Below, piece by piece: positions 28,144 through 35,720 of a stretch of 64,000 nt of DNA. The position numbers and the translations under genes were made by a program. The stretch's first letter is position 1, and each line of letters opens with the position of its first letter. The stretch comes from Bacillota bacterium (GTDB taxonomy: Bacteria > Bacillota > Clostridia > TANB77 > CAG-465): contig JAEWRE010000021.1 in assembly GCA_023460235.1 (NCBI GenBank), forward strand, positions 62,001 through 126,000. The letters run 5' to 3'. A model generated the notes under the pieces. It worked only from the letters and a program-made list of their open reading frames with translations, searched no databases and was not told the DNA's origin.

Positions 28144-28175
28144 TTATCATGAGAATTGATAATGTCTTTTTTATT
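28144..28175 (+). terminator. Weak hairpin downstream of the SDR gene
   Basis: TTATCA at 28144-28149 with TGATAA at 28157-28162, then TGTCTTTTTT. The stem is short and AT-rich. No gene is seen from 27932 to 28263. Confidence 0.4.
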
Positions 28176-28263
28176 GTCTAGGAAAGTATAAAATTTTTCT
28201 AAGATAAGAATGATGAAATATAAGAATTTATGAGATATAATTTAAAGTAAGAGGCATGATAGA

Positions 28264-28766
28264 ATGAGTAGAAAAATACAGGAAATATTTGTAAATCACT
28301 ATGATGATTTTAGAAAAGAAAACATATATAGGACGAGAAAAGTATGTGATGAGGAAGTAAAAAAACTAGTTAGATGTAAAGATGAGAATTATGGTCACAT
28401 ATTGTATGAATATCCAGAATGTGGGGGGGAAAAAGAGGACCATTTACATGTAAAAGTAGGTTATGTACGTCATGTGGGAAAATAAGAACAGATAATTGGC
28501 AAAATGATATAAAAAGAAACAATATATAATGTACAACATAGAGGCATGTATCATTTACAATATCAAATTAGATAAAGCATTTGTTTAGACAAGATAGGAA
28601 GCTATTAAAGGAGTTAATGGATGAGGGAGCAAAACTAATACTAAAATATTTTGAAAGGCAAAGGAAAGCAAGTAGATGGATACAGGAATAGTGTGTGTAT
28701 TGCGTACATTTGGAAGACCATTAAATTGGAATCCACATATACATATGTTAGTTACAGAGGGAGCAG
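28264..28766 (+). pseudogene. IS91-family transposase relic, broken and truncated
   Basis: The first frame reads like the N-terminal part of an IS91-type Y2 transposase: SRKIQEIFVNHYDDF, RTRKVCDEEVKKLV and a decayed zinc-binding segment (YGHILYEYPECGGEKE). Beyond the stop near 28485, fragments in other frames continue the family: IRTDNWQNDIKRN, then KYFERQRKASR and RTFGRPLNWNPHIHMLVTEGAV, which carries the HUH motif (HIHM). There are several stops and frameshifts. The relic ends at 28766, where tRNA-Leu-like sequence begins, so more than half of the gene including its catalytic tyrosines is missing. Confidence 0.85.
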
Positions 28767-28804
28767 TACTGGTTCGACCTCGGTCTTTCGTACCAGTAAT
28801 AGCA
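28767..28804 (+). repeat. Degenerate copy of the tRNA-Leu 3' end, candidate attR
   Basis: TAC-TGGTTCGACC-TCGGTCTTTCG-TACC matches tRNA-Leu from 25431 with three C-to-T changes before CCA and continues into flanking ATAGCA. It lies exactly at the break in the IS91 relic. The acceptor and anticodon halves are absent, so this is not a tRNA gene. Confidence 0.6.
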
Positions 28805-28809
28805 AGGTT

Positions 28810-28857
28810 TTGAGAGAATATGAAAATATTCCCTCAATTTTTTTGTGAAATTGAGGG
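28810..28857 (+). terminator. Terminator with an overlapping alternative hairpin
   Basis: TTGAGAGAATAT at 28810-28821 pairs with ATATTCCCTCAA at 28826-28837 (one mismatch), then seven T. The same CCCTCAATTT (28831-28840) can instead pair with AAATTGAGGG at 28848-28857. From 28858 to 29178 I see only a doubtful open frame at 28845-29087, with no ribosome binding site and no recognised domain. Confidence 0.7.
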
Positions 28858-29178
28858 AAATAGTTGACCAAAAAGCGACTAGTAATATAATATTTATTAG
28901 TCTAATTATTCATGGTAATACTGTTATTCATGCTACAATAGGAATTGTTAAAGTAACCGAAATGCAAGAGATGATGGAGCATATCTTTTCACAAAATATT
29001 TTTGGAGAAGCAGAAATAACTGCATTAGAAGTTTACACATATCCAATGAGATTGATAAAAAGATTTGAATTAAAATCACACAATTAAAAGATTTTGCTTA
29101 CAACTATTATAATTATTTAATATGCTATATAAAACAAAAAACAAGAGAAACTAAAATTTTAGAATCTCTTGTTTTTAA

Positions 29179-31134
29179 TTAAGGTAAAATAATACTTTGC
29201 AATTGTTTTAAATCGTAACTAGTAACCGTTAAGTTATCGTTGCACTTGTAAAATATGCCTAATTGCCGACTTGTTTGCCTTAAGATATTTAAGTATTTTT
29301 TTATTATGATGTTATCAATATTTATTTTATCTACTTCCTTGAATAGGTCTCTCCTTAGAATACCATAATAATTGGCCCGTATTTGATGAGATAGATAACT
29401 TTTTTGTTCAAAAGACAAATTATCAAATTCTGATGCAATTTCAACCATTATTTTGGCATATGAATTAATGTTTTTATCTCTTATTGCATTATAAGTTTGT
29501 TTGTGTTGTACATCTTTTTCTAGCTTATATGCAAAAGTGATTTTTTGATTCTTTAAATACTCAATAACTTTTTTTGAAGTAAGTTTTAAATTTGAATCAG
29601 AAGTTATTTGTACACCATCAATAAAAGAATTTAATGAGATATCTAAGTTACTTTGATCATAAGAATTTTCTTTTAAGGCTCTTATAATTGATTCAAAGTC
29701 ATTTCTATTCAAATCAAATTTTTCAGAATTTTGAACCATTAATTTTGTTGCATCTTCAATTGATGTAACTCTTTTACGATATTTATTGAGTAATATTATC
29801 GGATGAGAATCAATATATAAAACAAATTTTTGTGTACGAACTATTTCATTCTTTCTATTATCATTCATCGATGTATATATATAATTTTTATATGAATGAT
29901 AACAATTAGATTTGTGTAAAAAGTCATAGGGCTCTTGTTTTACAAAATATAGTGCATTATAATCAGTTAAATAATGTCCATCTTCCACTTGTATCTGTTT
30001 AGTATATATTGGGTTAGAATTAGACATATCAAACATTTTTTTTAATGCTTTTTCTTCATCTTTTGTATAAAGCAATGTACGATAAAAACTTGCTATTCTT
30101 ATTTGATGTTCTATTTCTTTTTGAGCAACTAAATACTCTTCACCAAGATCAGGAATCAATAGTCTATCAAGTTCTATTTTATCTTTATACTTTTCCATAT
30201 ATTTCAAATATATAGATTTGTTTACTACATGAGCGTATTCCAAGCCGTTATTATCAAATATTGCTGCAATAGATAATTTAAGCAAAAAGCATAATCTTGA
30301 TAAAAAATATACATTATCGAATTTACCAAGTATTCTAAGGTTTTCAAGGTTTGGAGCACTATATCCAAGATATAAAAAATCATTTCCATAATAAGTATTA
30401 GGATTCTTGGCATCTATAGTAAGTTCAAGCAGTTTATTAAAATCACATTTTAAAAAAATATCTTTAAAATTAACTATACAGTCAAAAAAAGTAATACTTT
30501 TTGAAAATATTCTTGATGGAGAAATCTTTAGTATTTCACAGCGTCTAAAAGTATAAGTATTATTACTTAGTGAAAATATACTAAAATTTATTATTAAGGT
30601 AGACTCAAAACTAATACTTATATTATTTAAAGCTGAGAAATTACAAAATTCTAGAATTTTGCAATTAGAAAATTCTATCTGTTTTATCTTTTTGAAATAT
30701 TTGCTTAATATCTGTATAAGTAAACCATCAACATCTGTATTTGCTATAGTTACTTTTTCTTTCTTAAATAATTCTTTTCTAGTATCCATGAAATTTAATT
30801 CATTTATCCAAATAAATTTTTCTGAATCTGAGTTTTGAAGCTCATTTATGAAATTAAGTAAGTTATTTCCTGCAATTCCTTTAAATGAAGAAAATTCAAA
30901 ACCACTACCCATAGGATTATATACTGGTTTGAAATCAAATGAATATTTTATATAATAATCTTTTGAATTTTGATGTATTATACCACCATCATTAAAATGC
31001 CTCCGACTTTGTTTACTCCCAGAATTTCTTTTAAATGTCTCTCCTTCTTGATTTGTTAAAATTATTTCTCCTTTTGTTTTTTTATAATTAATAGAATTTT
31101 CTAATCTAGCATAAGTCATACTTAGCATATTCAT
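29179..31134 (-). CDS. Large protein of unknown function, 651 aa
   Basis: I do not recognise the family. The 651-residue product is soluble, with no signal peptide or membrane helix. Residues ~150-300 have regularly spaced Leu/Ile/Phe in short strands (ISFESTLIINFSIFSLSNN; LENLRILGKFDNVYFLS), resembling irregular leucine-rich or pentapeptide-like repeats. The remaining C-terminal half is helical and lysine-rich. GGAGGAACC precedes the ATG. It lies just outside the tRNA-flanked segment, is monocistronic, and is read toward it. Confidence 0.75.
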   Translation of the reverse strand: MNMLSMTYARLENSINYKKTKGEIILTNQEGETFKRNSGSKQSRRHFNDGGIIHQNSKDYYIKYSFDFKPVYNPMGSGFEFSSFKGIAGNNLLNFINELQNSDSEKFIWINELNFMDTRKELFKKEKVTIANTDVDGLLIQILSKYFKKIKQIEFSNCKILEFCNFSALNNISISFESTLIINFSIFSLSNNTYTFRRCEILKISPSRIFSKSITFFDCIVNFKDIFLKCDFNKLLELTIDAKNPNTYYGNDFLYLGYSAPNLENLRILGKFDNVYFLSRLCFLLKLSIAAIFDNNGLEYAHVVNKSIYLKYMEKYKDKIELDRLLIPDLGEEYLVAQKEIEHQIRIASFYRTLLYTKDEEKALKKMFDMSNSNPIYTKQIQVEDGHYLTDYNALYFVKQEPYDFLHKSNCYHSYKNYIYTSMNDNRKNEIVRTQKFVLYIDSHPIILLNKYRKRVTSIEDATKLMVQNSEKFDLNRNDFESIIRALKENSYDQSNLDISLNSFIDGVQITSDSNLKLTSKKVIEYLKNQKITFAYKLEKDVQHKQTYNAIRDKNINSYAKIMVEIASEFDNLSFEQKSYLSHQIRANYYGILRRDLFKEVDKINIDNIIIKKYLNILRQTSRQLGIFYKCNDNLTVTSYDLKQLQSIILP

Positions 31135-31148
31135 ATGGTTCCTCCTTT

Positions 31149-31175
31149 CTTAATTATCTTAATTATCTTAATTAC
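31149..31175. repeat. Three tandem copies of a 9-bp repeat upstream of the 651-aa gene
   Basis: CTTAATTAT is repeated at 31149-31157 and 31158-31166, and nearly so at 31167-31175. A complementary GATAATT follows. It lies in the 5' untranslated region of the minus-strand gene. The rest of the 310-nt gap to 31444 is promoter sequence. Confidence 0.65.
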
Positions 31176-31372
31176 AAGATAATTCTAACTTCAATTTCAT
31201 ACATTATACCATAGATACTTATTTTTTCAATAGATAAAGTGTTATATAAAGATTATTAATTATTATATGAAAATAGATTAGAAGCAATTATATTAAAATT
31301 TTATAATATAAAGATTTTTACACTTTTTATTAAATATATTTGATATACAGAAACTAAATAAGTTGCTATTAA

Positions 31373-31401
31373 TTGACATTTTTTAATATATAATATAAAA
31401 T
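31373..31401 (+). promoter_or_regulatory. Predicted sigma-A promoter of pilin-like protein 1
   Basis: TTGACA at 31373-31378, a 17-nt spacer, and TAAAAT at 31396-31401. The surrounding sequence (GCTATTAATTGACATT...) is repeated at 35242 ahead of the paralogue. Confidence 0.78.
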
Positions 31402-31850
31402 TTAATGAGAATAATTTTAATTTTTATAATGTATAGGTGATAGTATGAAAAAAAGAGGTATAAGTCTAATAGTTTTAATAATTACAATAATAGTAATTAT
31501 AATTTTGGCAGGGGTTATTATATTAAATTTAACTAAAAATAATCCAATAAATAGTGCAAAAAAAGCAAAGTTTTTAAATGATATAGATACATTTAAAAGT
31601 GAACTTTCACTTTATGAATTAGGTAAAATGACAGATACAAATGGAGATTACAATCCTAAACTGCTTAACTCAGGCACAGGTGGTACAACTGAAAATGGAG
31701 ATCCAATAGATAAGGATAAAGTTATAACACATATAATAACAACAATGGAAAATACTAGGTATCCAGATATACTAGAAGTAATAGCTGGTGAATTAGTATA
31801 TATTGGAAATAATGAAGAAGAATCAAATTGGGGAGACGGAGTAATACCAA
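31400..31850 (+). repeat. Long direct repeat, copy 1 (5' ends of the pilin-like genes)
   Basis: About 450 bp covering the leader and first ~135 codons is highly similar to 35270-35720, with mostly synonymous changes. It starts in the 5' untranslated region (TTTTAATTTTTATAATGTAT) and ends near GGAGACGGAGTAAT. Confidence 0.85.
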
Positions 31851-34285
31851 CAAAAGATTTTAAGATAAATATATCTACAGTACCTGATATGACAAGTATA
31901 TCAGGTAAAATAACATTGTCTGGAGTATTAGTGGATGAACAAAAGATAGAGTATTACAAAATATATTTATCACAAACATCAGGTACATATCAAGAAACAG
32001 AAAATATAAAGATAACAGATAAGAAAAGTGAAGTGGAATTTAAGCTAGAAAATTTAATAGCAAATGGTGAATACTATATAAAAGTAGAAGTAAAAATGGA
32101 TAATGAACCAGATGTAAGAATTTTAGAAAGTGGAAAAATAGTAACAAAACCAGATAATATAACGCCAAATACACCACAAATAATAGTACCAGAATACTCA
32201 AATAGATACCAAGTATCGCCTGTAACAATTACACTAACAGATGATGAAGGTGGAAGTGGAATAAGTGAATCAAATAGTAGATATATAATAGATCAAATAT
32301 CAACAAATTATGAGGAAGATAACAATATATGGCAAGTAGTCTCAAGTGAGTTTAATCTAAATGATTTTATAGGAGATACAGCGACATTAGCATTAAATGT
32401 ACAAATTGATGGTGAATATTATATACATGTATTATCAGTTGATAATGCAGGAAATAAAAAGTCAGGTGTATCAAGTAAAATAATTGTAGATACAACAGCA
32501 CCAAATGAAGCATTAATAGTGATACCACAAACTACTACAAACAACAGCATACAGGCTACAGTAACAATGAGTGATAATGCCGGTGGAAGCGGACTAAATA
32601 TATCTCAGTGTAAATACATATATTCAGCAGTATCATATCCATATGGAGATACAGAAAGCATATGGAATAGTGCAACAGCATTTGCGAGTGCAACACAGAC
32701 AATAACGGTAACATCAAGTACAAATGATATTTATTATGTACATGTATTAATAGTAGATAAAGCAGGTAATAGAAGAGAAGTATTATCAAGTGGAGTAACA
32801 ACAAATACTACTACACCATTAGCGCCTGTTATAACAGGAACAATAGCAGCAAATACATGGACAAATCAAAATGTAACATTAACAGTAAATGAAGTAACTT
32901 CTCCAAATATAATAAGGTATGAATACTCAATAAATGGAGGAGTATGGCAGACATATAACAGTACAAATAAGATAGTAATATCAAGTGATGGTGTAACTAC
33001 AATAAAAGCAAGAGCAGTAAATAATATAGGAACAATAGGTGCAGAATCAATAGGATATATGGTAAGTATAGATAAAACAAATCCAACAGTATCATTTGGA
33101 ACAAATGGAGGCTCAAATCTGCAAATTGCAAGCTCAGTTGTAACGGCATTAGATACAAGTGGAAGTGGAATCAATGCAAGTACATTGCAATACGTATGGA
33201 GTACAAGCACAACAGCCCCAAGTAGTGGATGGTTAACATTTAGTAATGGAACAATACTAACAAAATCAGGAACAAGTGGATCGTATTACTTATGGATAAA
33301 AGTAAACGATAATGCAGGGAACAGTATAACAACCAAATCAAATATATTTACAGTAATAGAATATTTAACATCAAATCCGCCAGGAACAGAAGCAAATCCT
33401 GGGACACCTAAAAATGAAAATAGTACAGTAGATGGAAAAACACCTACATATAATAATCCAGTAATACCAGCAGGATTTAATCCTGTAAACACTCAGGATG
33501 CAAGTTGGAATAATATATCAACTGATTGGAATAATGGGCTTGTAATACAAGATATATATGGAAATCAATTTGTGTGGGTTCCAGTAGATGGTACGAATGT
33601 AAAATATGAAAAATGGACAACATCAGGATTATCTTATACAAGTACAACAGATGATACATTACCAAGTGGTTTTAGTGTAAGTAATATAACTAATAAATAT
33701 AAAGGTTTCTATATTTCAAGATATGAATCAGCTTTTGATTATAATGGCGGAAGTATAAGAGCAGCGAGCAAAAAAAGTTCAAATAAAGCAACAACAAACT
33801 GGTCGGCAGGTAGAACATCGCTGTATAATGGATTCTTATGGAATCATATATCATATTCAGATGCACTTACCTATTCAGTGAATATGGCAAATGCTTATGG
33901 GCACAACACATCATTTGTAGGGACAAATCTAATAACAGGAGCACAATGGGATACGGTACTTAAATGGGTACAAAACTCTGGTAAAAGTGTAACGGATAGT
34001 AGAACTTGGGGAAATTATGTGTATTCAAGTTCACCAGCAAATGTATCTGGATATGGTTCATTACAAATATCTGGATATAGTGATTATTGGAAAGCTAAGA
34101 ATATATATGATTTAGCCGGAAACATATGGGAATGGACGAGTGAAAGATATTCAGTAGATTTTGTTTATAGAGGTGGTGCATTTAGTACTGATGGGGGTAA
34201 TATTCCAGCAGCATATCGTAACCATTACGTTGATAATAGCATTTCCAGAGACTTAGGTTTTAGAATTGCACTTTATATCAAATAA
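31445..34285 (+). CDS. Pilin-headed surface protein with Ig-like repeats and FGE/C-type-lectin tail
   Basis: A 946-residue protein. Residues 1-30 look like a type IV prepilin leader: a short basic start (MKKRG) then ISLIVLIITIIVIIILAGV. Residues ~125-630 contain several beta-rich Ig/fibronectin-like modules marked by GEYYIHVLSVDNAGNKK and IDKTNPTVSFGTNGG. A Pro/Asn-rich linker (~640-680) leads to a C-terminal FGE-sulfatase-like domain: NQFVWVPVDG, KGFYISRYES, LAGNIWEWTSE, RGGAF, RDLGFRIALYI. The catalytic cysteines of true FGE are not visible, so it is probably a binding fold. It may be processed by the prepilin peptidase at 53357. It is likely displayed on the surface or in a pseudopilus. 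Confidence 0.8.
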   Translation: MKKRGISLIVLIITIIVIIILAGVIILNLTKNNPINSAKKAKFLNDIDTFKSELSLYELGKMTDTNGDYNPKLLNSGTGGTTENGDPIDKDKVITHIITTMENTRYPDILEVIAGELVYIGNNEEESNWGDGVIPTKDFKINISTVPDMTSISGKITLSGVLVDEQKIEYYKIYLSQTSGTYQETENIKITDKKSEVEFKLENLIANGEYYIKVEVKMDNEPDVRILESGKIVTKPDNITPNTPQIIVPEYSNRYQVSPVTITLTDDEGGSGISESNSRYIIDQISTNYEEDNNIWQVVSSEFNLNDFIGDTATLALNVQIDGEYYIHVLSVDNAGNKKSGVSSKIIVDTTAPNEALIVIPQTTTNNSIQATVTMSDNAGGSGLNISQCKYIYSAVSYPYGDTESIWNSATAFASATQTITVTSSTNDIYYVHVLIVDKAGNRREVLSSGVTTNTTTPLAPVITGTIAANTWTNQNVTLTVNEVTSPNIIRYEYSINGGVWQTYNSTNKIVISSDGVTTIKARAVNNIGTIGAESIGYMVSIDKTNPTVSFGTNGGSNLQIASSVVTALDTSGSGINASTLQYVWSTSTTAPSSGWLTFSNGTILTKSGTSGSYYLWIKVNDNAGNSITTKSNIFTVIEYLTSNPPGTEANPGTPKNENSTVDGKTPTYNNPVIPAGFNPVNTQDASWNNISTDWNNGLVIQDIYGNQFVWVPVDGTNVKYEKWTTSGLSYTSTTDDTLPSGFSVSNITNKYKGFYISRYESAFDYNGGSIRAASKKSSNKATTNWSAGRTSLYNGFLWNHISYSDALTYSVNMANAYGHNTSFVGTNLITGAQWDTVLKWVQNSGKSVTDSRTWGNYVYSSSPANVSGYGSLQISGYSDYWKAKNIYDLAGNIWEWTSERYSVDFVYRGGAFSTDGGNIPAAYRNHYVDNSISRDLGFRIALYIK

Positions 34286-34308
34286 ATTTTTATAGTTCCT
34301 TAAAATGT

Positions 34309-34350
34309 AAAATGAAAGTAGACACTAAAAATCTACTTTCATTTTTTAAA
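34309..34350 (+). terminator. Terminator after pilin-like protein 1
   Basis: A 14-bp stem, AAAATGAAAGTAGA at 34309-34322 with TCTACTTTCATTTT at 34332-34345, then T. Confidence 0.88.
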
Positions 34351-34525
34351 TGTTTTTTAAGATAAAAATTTAACTATAAAAGATTCAATATTATTTGTGA
34401 TAGATTATACGCTAAAGGACATTTTTAGATATCCACTTTAAGTAAAATATTTTAGTTCAAAATAACTTGCTTTTTATTCTAGCAAGATAACAATTAATAA
34501 TTGTATAAAATTATTGTTTTTAATA

Positions 34526-35098
34526 TTAAGGTAATTCATTTAGTATATTTTCTATCTTGTCTTGTTCATTAATTACTGCATAAAAAGATATTACCTTTTT
34601 ATCTGATTTAATAATAGTCCCAACAGTAGTATCAGTTTTGAATTTATACATTATATCTGTGTCAGTTATATCTATTCTATTATCTGTATCAGTGATCTTT
34701 CTATCAGATACCCATCCCTCAAAGACTTTTTTTGCACCATCTTGTGTTTCAGTCTCTATTAATCCAGTGCTAATATCTTCTGAAGTATAAAAATAATAGT
34801 TAAGTACTTTTGTATCAAATAAATTATCAAAATTTACAGAATCACTGGAATTTATTTTAGGAACTGTAATTCCTTGATTTTTAGTAGCATTTAGGAATCT
34901 TTCTATTGTAAGATTTGACAAATTATTATTGTTATTAGAATTCTCATTTAATATATCATTATTATTAGTAGTATTAATATTATTTTGTATATTATTAAAT
35001 GTTCTTAAACTTGTAATAAAATAAACAGTAACAATCAAAAAAACACATATAATAAAAGTTATAAGAATTATTAATATATTTGAAATTCCTCTTTTCAT
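34526..35098 (-). CDS. Membrane-anchored protein of unknown function between the pilin-like genes
   Basis: I place the start at the ATG at 35098 (MKRGISNILIILITF), behind AGAGAGG; a longer frame exists but lacks a better site. The 190-residue product has one N-terminal hydrophobic segment (~6-30), an Asn-rich linker (~40-65) and a soluble exported domain of mixed alpha/beta type. Its KRGIS start echoes the pilin-like neighbours, so it may also be a prepilin-type substrate or simply a signal-anchor protein. It is read opposite to both. Function unknown. Confidence 0.65.
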   Translation of the reverse strand: MKRGISNILIILITFIICVFLIVTVYFITSLRTFNNIQNNINTTNNNDILNENSNNNNNLSNLTIERFLNATKNQGITVPKINSSDSVNFDNLFDTKVLNYYFYTSEDISTGLIETETQDGAKKVFEGWVSDRKITDTDNRIDITDTDIMYKFKTDTTVGTIIKSDKKVISFYAVINEQDKIENILNELP

Positions 35099-35241
35099 AA
35101 ATTTACCTCTCTTTAATACCATAAATATGTATATTATTAATTAATATATAATAAAAATGTATAATTGTCAATTGTAATCATATTATTACTTGTTTTACTT
35201 GAAATAATTAATATATATTCTTTTAATGTTATTGCTATTAA

Positions 35242-35270
35242 TTGACATTTATATATATATGATATAGAAT
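35242..35270 (+). promoter_or_regulatory. Predicted sigma-A promoter of pilin-like protein 2
   Basis: TTGACA at 35242-35247, a 17-nt spacer, and TAGAAT at 35265-35270, in a context nearly identical to that at 31373. Confidence 0.75.
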
Positions 35271-35720
35271 TTAATAAGAATAAATTTTAATTTTTATAAT
35301 GTATAGGTGATAGTATGAAAAAAAAGGGCATAAGTTTAATAGTTTTAATAATTACAATTATTGTAATTATTATTTTGGCAGGGGTTATTATATTAAATTT
35401 AACAAAAAATAATCCAATAAATAGTGCAAAAAAAGCAAAGTTTTTAAATGATATAGATACATTTAAAAGTGAACTTTCACTTTATGAATTAGGTAAAATG
35501 GCAGACGCTAATGGGGATTACGATCCTAAACTGCTTAACTCAGGCACAGGTGGTACAACTGAAAATGGAGATCCAATAGATAAGGATAAAGTGATAACAC
35601 ATATAATAACAACAATGGAAAATACTAGATATCCAGAGATACTAGAAGTAATAGCTGGTGAATTAGTATATATTGGAAATAATGAAGAAGAATCAAATTG
35701 GGGAGACGGAGTAATAGAGT
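35270..35720 (+). repeat. Long direct repeat, copy 2
   Basis: Partner of 31400-31850. The two copies are 3.9 kb apart in direct orientation, so recombination between them would delete one protein and the 190-aa gene. Confidence 0.85.

Noticed and set aside
28767..28800. A second tRNA gene
   Set aside because: Only the T arm and 3' acceptor strand are present; the D and anticodon arms are missing.
28845..29087. 80-aa open frame after the tRNA-like repeat
   Set aside because: GTG start lies in the T-run of a terminator, no ribosome binding site and no recognised domain; at most a gene remnant.
31149..31175. CRISPR-like array
   Set aside because: 9-bp units in direct contact without spacers; no CRISPR repeats or cas genes anywhere in the window.
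33700..34285. Complete diversity-generating retroelement
   Set aside because: No reverse transcriptase and no adenine-variable template repeat in the window; kept only as a low-level finding.
33500..34285. Active formylglycine-generating enzyme
   Set aside because: The paired catalytic cysteines are not seen and the domain is attached to a pilin-like surface protein; no sulfatase is nearby.
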